Assembly: GCF_000157995.1 (NCBI RefSeq)
Contig: NZ_GG657553.1
Span: forward strand, 20,877-61,650
Direction: 5' to 3'
Length of the DNA stretch: 40,774 bases
Origin: Holdemania filiformis DSM 12042
GTDB lineage: Bacteria > Bacillota_I > Bacilli_A > Erysipelotrichales > Erysipelotrichaceae
Position 1 is the stretch's first letter, and every line of letters starts with the position of its first letter. Under the pieces are notes generated by a model that had not been told where the DNA came from, did no database searches, and was given only the letters and a program-made list of their open reading frames with translations. This document shows, in pieces, positions 24,192-32,319 of the stretch. The translations under genes and the position numbers were made by a program.

Positions 24192-25433
24192 TCAACGCAG
24201 TGTGCGAACAGCGTCAAGAATTTCAGCGACAATCTGTTCCGTCGTGCCTTCCGGAATGGAGCTTGCGGCGCTTTCAAACGACCGGCCGTATTCTTCCCGG
24301 TCGACCAGATAACCGACGGAATAATTGGAATATCCCCAGACAATCGGACACACAGCGGACATCGCCTGTTTAATTTCCAAGCCGAAGCGGGAAAACAGCT
24401 CGGCCGGGATCGTCAGGATAAACAAATCGTTCATTTTATATAACGTATATTCCAGATCCAACTTTGTTTCCGCTTGCTCTGACTGAAGGCGGAGCACCGC
24501 CAGACTGGAGGTATAGACTTTCTTTTCATCGAAAGTCTTCGCTTCGGCAATTCTTTTTTCCACTTCCGCTAATAAAGCTTTCTGTTTCTGCGGATCTTTT
24601 CTGAACGTGCGTTGGAATCGACCGGTTCGCATCGTTGCCGGCGCGAGGTTCAGCGGTGTTCGCTCCGGATGGGCGTCCCATTGCGCCATGATTGCATCAC
24701 CGATCCGCTGCAATTCATGGAAATCGTTGCCCTGGCGGTATAACCGGTTGGACATATCGCCGGCTGCGCCCTGCATGACCAGAGGATACACGCCCCAGCG
24801 CTGCTGCAGGGCACGGGATAAATAGCCGGCTAAATCGCCGCTGACGAATAAATTCTGTGGTCCCAGCACCGTTGGATGACAGGTGAAATGGAGGATTCCG
24901 CCGACAATCCGTTCGCCAGATCGGAACTCAATGGTCGTCAGGCTTTTATCCGCCGGTTTGTCCTTGCCGTTGCGGTTGCCGTAACACCCTTCAATCTGAA
25001 GGGTGGAGGCGTAAGCCTGGACTTCCTCAAACCCGTTTTCGAAGCATTTCTCGACAGCTTTCAGAATCTGGGCATGAACGAAATCCATATAACCGGGAAC
25101 CGCGGCTTTTTCCGTTCCGAAAAACGGGGAAACCGAATCATATTCCGGTCCGGAATGGGTGTGGGTGAAGCTGATCGTGACGGCTTCCTTCGCGATCGAA
25201 TACCGGTCGGAAAGCTCGCTGCGGAGCTGGTCGCTTTCCCTCTTGTTGAAGCCGGCCAGGTCGACGGATACCCAGATTAAAGTCGTTTCTTCAATCTTTA
25301 AAACAAGCGCACTGGCCCAGAGCTCGTCCGCGACGCCGAGGGCTTTTTCGGTCCGGATCGCATGACCAAGAAGATAACATGGAAAAAACGGACCTTCCGG
25401 TGTGATCCGGGTGCGGCTGGTGCTGATCTGCAT
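24192..25433 (-). CDS. Neutral-ceramidase-fold hydrolase (copy 2)
   Basis: 413 residues, full-length paralogue of the gene at 22744-23970. Signatures: FTHTHSGP (residues 89-96), FTCHPTVLG (His186) and GAAGDMSNRLYRQG (GDMSN at 225-229). Shared segments include YGNRNGKDKP and GNDFHELQRI, also found in copy 1 in slightly changed form, so the two arose by duplication and then diverged. No signal peptide. GAGGAAA precedes the ATG. Transcription starts from a promoter near 25494 and probably runs through both copies. The two may act on different acyl chains or on different sugars. Confidence 0.82.
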   Translation of the reverse strand: MQISTSRTRITPEGPFFPCYLLGHAIRTEKALGVADELWASALVLKIEETTLIWVSVDLAGFNKRESDQLRSELSDRYSIAKEAVTISFTHTHSGPEYDSVSPFFGTEKAAVPGYMDFVHAQILKAVEKCFENGFEEVQAYASTLQIEGCYGNRNGKDKPADKSLTTIEFRSGERIVGGILHFTCHPTVLGPQNLFVSGDLAGYLSRALQQRWGVYPLVMQGAAGDMSNRLYRQGNDFHELQRIGDAIMAQWDAHPERTPLNLAPATMRTGRFQRTFRKDPQKQKALLAEVEKRIAEAKTFDEKKVYTSSLAVLRLQSEQAETKLDLEYTLYKMNDLFILTIPAELFSRFGLEIKQAMSAVCPIVWGYSNYSVGYLVDREEYGRSFESAASSIPEGTTEQIVAEILDAVRTLR

Positions 25434-25457
25434 TTCTTTTCCTCCTTCAATACAGGC

Positions 25458-25499
25458 GGAACAGAAGAATCACTGTTCCTGTTGGTTATCCAAATTATA
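25458..25499 (-). promoter_or_regulatory. Ceramidase-operon promoter and palindromic operator or leader hairpin
   Basis: A minus-strand -10, TATAAT, lies at 25494-25499 with a weak TTTCAT 17 bases upstream. Just inside the predicted transcript is a perfect inverted repeat, GGAACAG (25458-25464) and CTGTTCC (25473-25479), with an eight-base spacer. Its place over the first transcribed bases fits a repressor operator, or a leader hairpin. Confidence 0.45.
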
Positions 25500-25803
25500 A
25501 GCATTTTAAAAAAGGGATGAAATACACTTTACTTCCGGAAGCTTGCGGACCTGGAGCGATGGTTTTGATCGCCAGCGGAGTCCGTGATCCAAGAAAAGAG
25601 CCTGTTTCCAGCCAATCCTTCGGGGTGCAGGGGAAGCCGCGGCTCTGTGCTAACGATGAACGCAAGGATGAACTCTGCCTGTATTCTGCTTTTTAATGGA
25701 TATGTAAAATTTCTAATTTCATGGTAATGATGGATTACTTATTGAAATTTTAGCTGAGCGGTTCCTTGTTAAAATAAGCGTGTTCATTGGAGGTGTTTCA
25801 TTC
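25500..25803. other. Intergenic stretch with no supported gene
   Basis: About 300 bases separate the minus-strand ceramidase-like operon from the plus-strand MATE gene. A 45-codon open frame from ATG 25559 has a GGAG only two bases before the start and no protein-like features, so it is not called. The stretch must hold the MATE promoter; TTGAAA near 25742 is the best -35 but has no well-spaced -10. Confidence 0.5.
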
Positions 25804-27186
25804 ATGACCCAAACGATAAAAAAAGACCGAGTCGGAATGAACCTGACGGAAGGTTCCATTCTGCGCTGCCTGGTGATTTTTGCGATTCCGATCGTGCTGA
25901 CCAATCTGGTCCAGCAGCTGTATTCGATGGTCGATCTGGCGGTTATCGGCCAGTATGTCGGCACCCTGGGAACAATCGGTGTCAATACCGGCGGTGAGAT
26001 CGCCGACCTGGTCGCACCGATTGCGATGGGCTTTTCCACCGCAGGGCAGATTTATATATCCCAGCTGTACGGCGCACGGGAAGAGGGGAAGATCAAGAAA
26101 ACGGTCGGCACGTTGTTAAGCTTTATGATACTCATTTCAATCGTGCTGGCACTCGCGGCGATTTTCTTTCATACGCCGATTCTGAATCTGATCAACTGTC
26201 CGAAAGAGGCGATGGATCAGGCGAGTGCTTACATGGTGATCACGGCGATCGGATTTCCGTTTATCTTCGGTTATTACGCTGTCTGCGGAATCCTGCGGGG
26301 GATGGGCGAATCCAAGCGTCCGCTGATCTTTATTCTTGTGGCGGCGGCGATCAACATCGTGCTGGATCTGGTGCTTGTGGCAGGCTTCCACATGGAAGCA
26401 GCCGGGACGGCGATCGCCACGGTGCTGGCGCAGATCGGATCGTTCGGCGCGGCGTTTATTTTCATGCTCAGAAACCGTGAAAAGTTTGACTTTGAAGCCA
26501 AGTTGTCCTATTTTAAGCTGGATGGCGAAGTCATGAAAATTATTATTAAGCTGGGAATTCCGCAGGTGGTGCGCAGCTTATTAGTTCGGTTCTCCATGTT
26601 GTGGGTTAATTCGACGGCCAATTCCTACGGCGTCATCGTATCCAGCACCAACTCCATCGGCAACAAGCTGCAGAAGTTCCTGGAAGTCTTCGTTCAGGGC
26701 GTCGATACCGCATCCGCTTCAATGGTGGGGCAGAATCTGGGGGCGCGGAAGATTGAACGGGCCGGCAAAACAACGATCTATACGCTGGGATGCACGTTAG
26801 TCTGCGCGACGGTGACCAGTCTGTTATGCCTGTTCTGTCCAAAGGTGATCTTCGGTCTGTTTACTAAGGATCCGCTGGTTCTGGATCTCGGCGTTACCTT
26901 CTTACGCATCTTCATCCTGCACTTCTTCGTCTCCGCGGTGATCGGTGCCTTCCAGGCCATGGTCACTGGCTGCGGTTTCGTCGAACTGGGATTTGCGATC
27001 GGTATCCTGGACGGCGTTGTCTGCAAGATCGGTCTCAGCCTGATCTTTGTCAATCTCTTCCAGATGGGCTATCAGGGCTTGTGGTGGGGCGTCGCCTGTT
27101 CGCGGATACTTCCATGTCTGATCTGTATCGGCTATTACTGCAGCGGGAAGTGGAAAACCCGGAAACTGCTGACATCCGGTTCCTGA
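25804..27186 (+). CDS. MATE-family exporter (copy 2)
   Basis: 460 residues, about 12 membrane helices, the MATE fold. It aligns without large gaps to the copy at 6416-7789, including LVAAAINIVLDLVLVAGFHM and GNKLQKFLEVFVQGVDTA; I estimate about two thirds identity. The ATG at 25804 has GGAGGTG eight bases before it, while a GTG 24 bases upstream lies before that site. It is divergent from the two ceramidase-like genes. The likely role is export of a small cation or organic product; the repeated link to PTS clusters points to a product of their substrates. Confidence 0.9.
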   Translation: MTQTIKKDRVGMNLTEGSILRCLVIFAIPIVLTNLVQQLYSMVDLAVIGQYVGTLGTIGVNTGGEIADLVAPIAMGFSTAGQIYISQLYGAREEGKIKKTVGTLLSFMILISIVLALAAIFFHTPILNLINCPKEAMDQASAYMVITAIGFPFIFGYYAVCGILRGMGESKRPLIFILVAAAINIVLDLVLVAGFHMEAAGTAIATVLAQIGSFGAAFIFMLRNREKFDFEAKLSYFKLDGEVMKIIIKLGIPQVVRSLLVRFSMLWVNSTANSYGVIVSSTNSIGNKLQKFLEVFVQGVDTASASMVGQNLGARKIERAGKTTIYTLGCTLVCATVTSLLCLFCPKVIFGLFTKDPLVLDLGVTFLRIFILHFFVSAVIGAFQAMVTGCGFVELGFAIGILDGVVCKIGLSLIFVNLFQMGYQGLWWGVACSRILPCLICIGYYCSGKWKTRKLLTSGS

Positions 27187-27209
27187 AGGGAACGATCAAG
27201 CGGTCAATT

Positions 27210-27249
27210 CGGGATCGGCGAACGAACCTCCCTTTCTAAACCGATCCCG
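27210..27249. repeat. 9-bp inverted repeat with CCTCCC loop
   Basis: CGGGATCGG (27210-27218) and CCGATCCCG (27241-27249) are exact reverse complements with a 22-base loop containing CCTCCCTTT, which is complementary to a ribosome binding site. It follows the MATE stop codon by 24 bases and has no T run after it. Confidence 0.55.
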
Positions 27250-27324
27250 GTTCCGACTGACTTGACAGGCAAAGGAATCGAAGAAGAATTCTAGAAGTAA
27301 AAGGAAAATCAGAGAAAAATGGGG

Positions 27325-27361
27325 AAAGCGCGGTCTGTAACAAAACAGCCCGCTTTTTTTC
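27325..27361 (+). terminator. Terminator downstream of MATE copy 2
   Basis: AAAGCG (27325-27330) and CGCTTT (27351-27356) form the base of a stem extended by GG/CC and CTGT/ACAG with small bulges, followed by TTTTTTT. It separates the MATE gene from the AraC gene. Confidence 0.65.
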
Positions 27362-27502
27362 GATGGCTTTCCATTGCCGGCGAAGGGCTCATGGCGTGAG
27401 AGGTGTCAATCTAAAGTTTTCCTGCCGGCAAGTGTCAGATCCTACAAGAAAAAAGGAGGAAAACAGCGTACAATAAAAACCAGAAGAAAAAGGGGGAAGT
27501 TC

Positions 27503-28354
27503 ATGCCATCGACACAGGAACAGCGGCATGTTTACTATGACCGCGATTTGGAAATTGAAGCGTACAATCTGGGTGGAATTGTTCAGAAGTTTCCAAACCA
27601 TTTTCATGAATTTTATGTCCTGGGTTTTATCGAAGGGGGAAAACGGCATCTGTGGTGCCGGGGCGAGGAATATGACGTGAGCGCCGGGGATCTGATTTTA
27701 TTCAATCCGCGGGATAATCACTATTGCGCTCCGATCAACGGTGAGATTCTGGATTACCGGGCGGTGAATATCAACCCGGATGTTATGCGCAAAGCCGTCA
27801 GGGAAATTACCGGGCGGGATCAGCTGCCGCGGTTTACGCAGAACGTTGTGCCGCAAAGCGAAATCGCATCCTTGATCGCAGATGTGTATGATGCAATCTT
27901 AAGCGGGGCGCCGAAGCTGAAAAAAGCCGAAGCTTTTTATTTTCTGATCGAACAGGTGCTCCAGGAATATGCAGTAGATTTTGATCAATGTCCCGCTCCG
28001 CAGCCCAACCCGCAGATTCAGGCGTTGTGTCAATATATAGAGGACCATTACGCAGAGAATATCACGCTCGAAGAGTTGGCCGGGCGGGCCGGGTTTGGCA
28101 AGTCGTATCTGCTGCGTTGTTTTACCCAGCAGATCGGCGTGTCGCCTTACCGTTACTTACAGACGATCCGGATCGATCGGGCCAAGAAGCTGCTGGAACA
28201 GGGAATTGCGCCGATTGAAGCGGCGGCTATGACCGGCTTTGCGGATCAGAGTCATTTCACCAATTACTTTAAAGACTTTATCGGTCTGACGCCGAAGCAG
28301 TATCAGCGGATTTTTACCCAGCCGCAGGAAAGCGCGAATCCGGATCATGAATAA
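27503..28354 (+). CDS. AraC-family transcriptional regulator
   Basis: 283 residues. An N-terminal cupin-like sensor (about residues 20-100, FPNHFHEFYVLGFIEGG, then GDLILFNPRDNHYC) is joined to a C-terminal pair of helix-turn-helix motifs (about 185-275, ENITLEELAGRAGFGKSYLL and GFADQSHFTNYFKDFIGLTP). GGGGGAAG stands before ATG 27503; the open frame extends 43 codons upstream into Lys/Arg-rich non-coding sequence. Its stop overlaps the next start by eight bases, so it is co-transcribed with and probably controls the EamA exporter. Confidence 0.9.
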   Translation: MPSTQEQRHVYYDRDLEIEAYNLGGIVQKFPNHFHEFYVLGFIEGGKRHLWCRGEEYDVSAGDLILFNPRDNHYCAPINGEILDYRAVNINPDVMRKAVREITGRDQLPRFTQNVVPQSEIASLIADVYDAILSGAPKLKKAEAFYFLIEQVLQEYAVDFDQCPAPQPNPQIQALCQYIEDHYAENITLEELAGRAGFGKSYLLRCFTQQIGVSPYRYLQTIRIDRAKKLLEQGIAPIEAAAMTGFADQSHFTNYFKDFIGLTPKQYQRIFTQPQESANPDHE

Positions 28355-29261
28355 CGACCGGCAGCGGATCGGCCAGGCCGCGACGCTGGTCACGATTCTG
28401 ATCTGGGGGACGACGTTCATTTCCACCAAGGTTCTGTTGGATACGCTGTCTCCGGTGGAAATTCTGTTTCTGCGGTTTAGCCTGGGCTATCTGGCTTTGT
28501 GGCTGGCCGCTCCGCGAAGGCTGCGGTTGACCGACCGGCGGCAGGAAGGCTTATTCGCATTGGCCGGACTGTGCGGCGTTACCTTATATTATGGATTTGA
28601 AAATTTGGCGCTGAGCGCAACCCGGGCGTCGAACGTCGGGGTAATCATCTCCATCGCCCCTTTCTTTACCGTCCTGTTCAGCGCGGTTTTCCTGAAAGAG
28701 AAACGGCCAGGTCTGCGCTTTTTTGCAGGGTTTCTGATCGCTATGGCAGGCATTATGCTGATCAGCTTCAATCAGGAAGCGGTTGAGATTCATCCTGTCG
28801 GCGACGGGTTGGCAGTGCTGGCCGCGATGATCTGGGCAGTCTATTGTTTGCTAAGCCGGCGGATTTCCGAGCTGGGCTATAACGTGCTCTTAGCGACGCG
28901 GAGAACCTTTTTTTATGGCTTACTCTTCATGCTTCCGCTGACGTTCACGCAATTCTCAGTTTCACTTCCGACGATCCTGCGGCCGGAAATCCTGTTCAAT
29001 TTAGTCTTTTTAGGATTGGGGGCCTCCGCGCTGTGCTTTGTCACCTGGAATCTGGCCGTCGGAATTTTGGGTTCGGTGAAGACCAGCGTTACCATTTATA
29101 TCGTCCCTGTGATCACCGCGGTCGCTTCCGCGCTGGTTCTCCATGAACCGCTGACGCCGAAGGTGATTCTGGGGCTGGCTTTAACGTTAGGCGGCCTGGT
29201 GCTGTCGCAGAAAACAAATCAAGAAAAGGAGCAGAAAGAACAATATGGAACACTCGAATGA
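28347..29261 (+). CDS. EamA/DMT-family exporter
   Basis: 304 residues with ten predicted membrane helices in two EamA repeats, for example ATLVTILIWGTTFISTKVLL at the N-terminus and the second repeat from about residue 150. Drug/metabolite transporters of this group export amino acids or other small metabolites. The ATG overlaps the AraC stop by eight bases and lacks a strong ribosome site, so translation is coupled. The 3' end overlaps the DUF2000 gene by 17 bases. A frequent arrangement is an AraC activator with its exporter. Confidence 0.9.
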   Translation: MNNDRQRIGQAATLVTILIWGTTFISTKVLLDTLSPVEILFLRFSLGYLALWLAAPRRLRLTDRRQEGLFALAGLCGVTLYYGFENLALSATRASNVGVIISIAPFFTVLFSAVFLKEKRPGLRFFAGFLIAMAGIMLISFNQEAVEIHPVGDGLAVLAAMIWAVYCLLSRRISELGYNVLLATRRTFFYGLLFMLPLTFTQFSVSLPTILRPEILFNLVFLGLGASALCFVTWNLAVGILGSVKTSVTIYIVPVITAVASALVLHEPLTPKVILGLALTLGGLVLSQKTNQEKEQKEQYGTLE

Positions 29262-29667
29262 AAAATGCGTCATGGTGATCAACGCCGAATTGCCCTTGGG
29301 CTTAATCGCGAACACCGCCGGAATTTTAGGCGTCACCTTAGGCAAGCTGGCGCCGCAGATCGTCGGCGAGGATGTTGTCGATCAAAGCGGAAATTCCCAT
29401 CTGGGCGTCGTCGCGATCCCGGTTCCCATTCTCAGCGTATCCAAGGAGAAGCTGAAAACCATCCGGGAACAGCTGTATCAGCCGGAGTTCTCCGACCTGA
29501 TCGTCGTTGATTTCTCTGACGTCGCGCAAAGCTGCAAGAACTATCCGGAATACATTGAAAAGGCCGCCGCGGTGACCGAAGAAGAAATCACGTACTTTGG
29601 CATCGGCATTTATGGGCCGAAGAAGCGGGTAAACAAGCTGACCGGCGATCTGCCGCTGCTGCGCTGA
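29245..29667 (+). CDS. DUF2000 family protein
   Basis: 140 residues. The sequence (CVMVINAELPLGLIANTAGI, LGKLAPQIVGEDVVDQSG, LSVSKEKLKTIREQ, then FGIGIYGPKKRVNKLTGDL) fits the DUF2000 family, a small fold related to peptidyl-tRNA hydrolase 2, often encoded beside AraC regulators and transporters. AAGGAG precedes the ATG, and the gene starts inside the EamA gene. Function unknown; no nuclease or hydrolase activity is implied. Confidence 0.82.
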   Translation: MEHSNEKCVMVINAELPLGLIANTAGILGVTLGKLAPQIVGEDVVDQSGNSHLGVVAIPVPILSVSKEKLKTIREQLYQPEFSDLIVVDFSDVAQSCKNYPEYIEKAAAVTEEEITYFGIGIYGPKKRVNKLTGDLPLLR

Positions 29668-29754
29668 ACCCTGTTTTGTCAGGGGGAAACGACGTGGACT
29701 CAGGAAGTCTTAAATAATCAAGGGGAAGCGATTCTGCCGCCGCTGGAAAACAGC

Positions 29755-30345
29755 GTGACCTGGCCGGTAGAAGAAAAATGGCTGGTGCGCGCGGAAGGTG
29801 GCGGAACCCAGACCCCGCGCCTGGTACTCTATGATCTGGAAGGAAACCCAAGGAAGGTGCTTGAGGGCGCGGTGAATTTTACCGTGGATTACGCAGGCGG
29901 AGAAGTGTTCTACCGTTATGTGATCGGAGAGGAAAATCATGCGTTTCAGCTTGAAGCCGATGAACAGGGCGGACTGGTGTTCATCGAGTGGGAAGGAAAC
30001 GAACAGACCCCTACGCTGTCAAGACCCGATGAAACGGAGCGAATCCTGCGGGAAAATCAGGATTCCAGTCTTCTGGGCATCAGCGATGGGGTGACGCCGG
30101 TGAAGCTGACGGCCGGCGGTCAGACGCTTGCGGAAGCACCGGGCCTTTCCTTGATCGAGAAGAATGTGTTCAAGCAGGCGCAGACTGTGGACAGGCAAAG
30201 ACTGCAGGCAAAAGAAATGACGCTGCGGACAAGCGACGGCCGCTGGGAATCGGAAGTCTGCGAAGCGATCGGCTTGTTGAGCGAGAACAAGCTCGCCTTT
30301 TGTCAGGATCAGAAATGGGGCTATTGGCAAGGCGCCGGGGAATAA
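29755..30345 (+). CDS. Unknown small protein, N-terminus uncertain
   Basis: 196 residues from GTG 29755, no family recognised. It is beta-rich, without a signal peptide, with WPVEEKWLVRAEGGG near the start and two strand-turn-Trp segments (DGRWESEVCEAIGLLSENKL and WGYWQGAGE) that hint at WG-like repeats. The frame is open upstream without a break to the DUF2000 stop at 29667, and that stretch also looks coding (WTQEVLNNQGEAILPPLENS). There is no ATG, GTG or TTG in it; an AGGGGG lies before an ACG codon near 29690. The true N-terminus may therefore lie upstream with a rare start codon, or the start was lost by mutation. Confidence 0.6.
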   Translation: MTWPVEEKWLVRAEGGGTQTPRLVLYDLEGNPRKVLEGAVNFTVDYAGGEVFYRYVIGEENHAFQLEADEQGGLVFIEWEGNEQTPTLSRPDETERILRENQDSSLLGISDGVTPVKLTAGGQTLAEAPGLSLIEKNVFKQAQTVDRQRLQAKEMTLRTSDGRWESEVCEAIGLLSENKLAFCQDQKWGYWQGAGE

Positions 30346-30364
30346 CCGGGTCTTGCCTTTTTCC
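30326..30364 (+). terminator. Terminator overlapping the stop of the 29755 gene
   Basis: GGCAAG (30326-30331) pairs with CTTGCC (30352-30357), with an inner CCGG/CCGG stem, followed by TTTTT. The stem spans the stop codon at 30343-30345. Confidence 0.7.
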
Positions 30365-30486
30365 TGATCAATTTCTTTTCAGCTGTAACTCGGATCGTTG
30401 AAATAATCCAGAGAATCACAAGACATTTTAATGCTTTTAAGCCCGCTTCGTGGTATATTATTGATGTGAAAACAGGAGGATATATC

Positions 30487-32061
30487 ATGAATAGAAAACC
30501 TTTAGTTCTTGTTGTCATGGACGGCGTCGGATTAACCGATAAGGACAACGGCAATGCGGTCAAGCATGCCTACACTCCGAATCTGGACGCGTTGATGGCA
30601 ACCTGCCCAAATACGAAAATCAAAGCGCACGGAACCGCGGTCGGTCTGCCGAGCGACGCTGATATGGGAAACTCCGAAGTCGGTCATAATGCGTTAGGCT
30701 GCGGCCAGATTTACAGCCAGGGCGCAAAACTGGTCAACGAGTCGATTGAAACCGGCGCGATTTATACTTCGGATACCTGGAAGGAACTGATCGCCAACGC
30801 CAAGGGTCACACGCTGCATTTCTTAGGTCTGTTGTCGGACGGCAATGTTCATTCCCACATCAAGCATCTGGAAGCGATGATCCGCGAAGCGAAAAAGGAA
30901 GGCGTGGAACGGGTTCGCCTGCACGTCCTGCTGGACGGCCGCGATGTTCCGGAAACTTCGGCGCTGATCTATGTGGAAGAAATTGAAAATCTGTTGGCCG
31001 AGCTGAGCGACGGCACCTTTGATGCAAAGATTGCCAGCGGCGGCGGACGGATGGTCATTACGATGGACCGTTACGAAGCCAACTGGAATATGGTGGAAAA
31101 GGGCTGGCATATCCATGTCCTGGGCGAAGGCCGTCAGTTTGCTTCCACGAAGGAAGCGATTGAAACCTATCGCGACGAGCTGCACTGCTCAGATCAGGAT
31201 CTGCCGGGCTTTGTCATCGCTGAAAACGGACAGCCGCTGGGAACGATCGAAGACGGCGACAGCGTAATCCTGTTTAACTTCCGCGGCGACCGCGCGATCG
31301 AAATCTCCAAGGCATTTGAAATGGCGAACTTCGACGCGTTTGACCGCGTCCGCTTCCCGAAGGTGGTTTACGCGGGTATGCTTCAGTATGACGGCGACTT
31401 GCACATCCCGGAAAAATTCCTGGTGACGCCGCCGCACATCACCAACACGTTATCCGAATATCTGGTGAAGAAGGGTATCCGTTCCTACGCGATCTCGGAA
31501 ACGCAGAAATTCGGTCATGTCACTTATTTCTGGAACGGCAACCGTTCTGAGAAATTTGATGAAAAGCTGGAAACCTGGGTTGAAATTCCTTCTGACGTCG
31601 TTCCATTTGAGCAGCGGCCTTGGATGAAGGGCGCGGAAATCAGTGATGAACTGATCAAAGCGATTGAATCCGGAGACTATGACTTCTACCGCGTCAATTA
31701 TCCGAACGGCGACATGGTAGGGCATACGGGCAACTATGAAGCGACGATCATCGGTATGGAAACCGTCGATCTGTGCCTGAAGCGTCTGATGGATGCCTGC
31801 GATAAAGCGGGAGCGATCATGATTGTCACAGCCGACCATGGCAATGCCGACGAGATGGAAGAAAAGAAGAAGAATCCGGAAGACAAGGCGAAACCGAAAA
31901 CTTCGCATACGCTCAATCCGGTTCCATTCATCATCCGCGGGGCGGACATTGAATTAAAAGACGGCGATTTCGGTTTAAGCAATGTCGCGGCGACGGCCGT
32001 CGAGCTGATGGGCCTGGAAGTTCCAGAAGGCTGGAACGAAAGCATGTTGGCAAAGAAGTAA
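30487..32061 (+). CDS. gpmI: 2,3-bisphosphoglycerate-independent phosphoglycerate mutase
   Basis: 524 residues, the family's usual size. It interconverts 3- and 2-phosphoglycerate in glycolysis. VLVVMDGVGLTD carries metal-binding Asp12, SDADMGNSEVGHNALG carries the phosphorylated Ser63, and TADHGNADEM (near residue 450) holds further metal ligands. The enzyme needs two Mn ions. ATG 30487 has CAGGAGGA eight bases before it; the open frame begins seven codons earlier at a non-standard codon. It stands alone between two terminators. Its codon use is smooth, as expected for a highly expressed gene. Confidence 0.97.
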   Translation: MNRKPLVLVVMDGVGLTDKDNGNAVKHAYTPNLDALMATCPNTKIKAHGTAVGLPSDADMGNSEVGHNALGCGQIYSQGAKLVNESIETGAIYTSDTWKELIANAKGHTLHFLGLLSDGNVHSHIKHLEAMIREAKKEGVERVRLHVLLDGRDVPETSALIYVEEIENLLAELSDGTFDAKIASGGGRMVITMDRYEANWNMVEKGWHIHVLGEGRQFASTKEAIETYRDELHCSDQDLPGFVIAENGQPLGTIEDGDSVILFNFRGDRAIEISKAFEMANFDAFDRVRFPKVVYAGMLQYDGDLHIPEKFLVTPPHITNTLSEYLVKKGIRSYAISETQKFGHVTYFWNGNRSEKFDEKLETWVEIPSDVVPFEQRPWMKGAEISDELIKAIESGDYDFYRVNYPNGDMVGHTGNYEATIIGMETVDLCLKRLMDACDKAGAIMIVTADHGNADEMEEKKKNPEDKAKPKTSHTLNPVPFIIRGADIELKDGDFGLSNVAATAVELMGLEVPEGWNESMLAKK

Positions 32062-32087
32062 AAAAGTATTCCGCAGAACAAACAATC

Positions 32088-32126
32088 CCTCTGAGTTGTG
32101 GTATCATTAACTCAGAGGTTTTCTTT
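32088..32126 (+). terminator. gpmI terminator
   Basis: CCTCTGAGTT (32088-32097) pairs exactly with AACTCAGAGG (32109-32118), followed by TTTTCTTT. It starts 27 bases after the gpmI stop codon. Confidence 0.85.
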
Positions 32127-32319
32127 ACCCGCGACGATGCCGGAAACCGCGGCATTCCGCAATAAACTGAATTTGAGAATTTGCGGCGGCCTGGAAGTTT
32201 CAGTACCGGTCAGTACTGTCGGGCAGACGGGAAGGCTGCGGATTCAATTCGAAACTTGATTCGGGTTAAGAAAATCAGATTCCCATTCCCTGAGACATTT
32301 ATCAAAAAGGAGGAGAATT

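Noticed and set aside
25559-25696. 45-codon frame between the ceramidase-like and MATE genes
   Set aside because: Ribosome site too close to the start and no protein-like character.
27263-27290. TTGACA as a promoter for a small RNA
   Set aside because: The -35 matches the consensus, but no -10 of acceptable quality follows at 16-18 bp.
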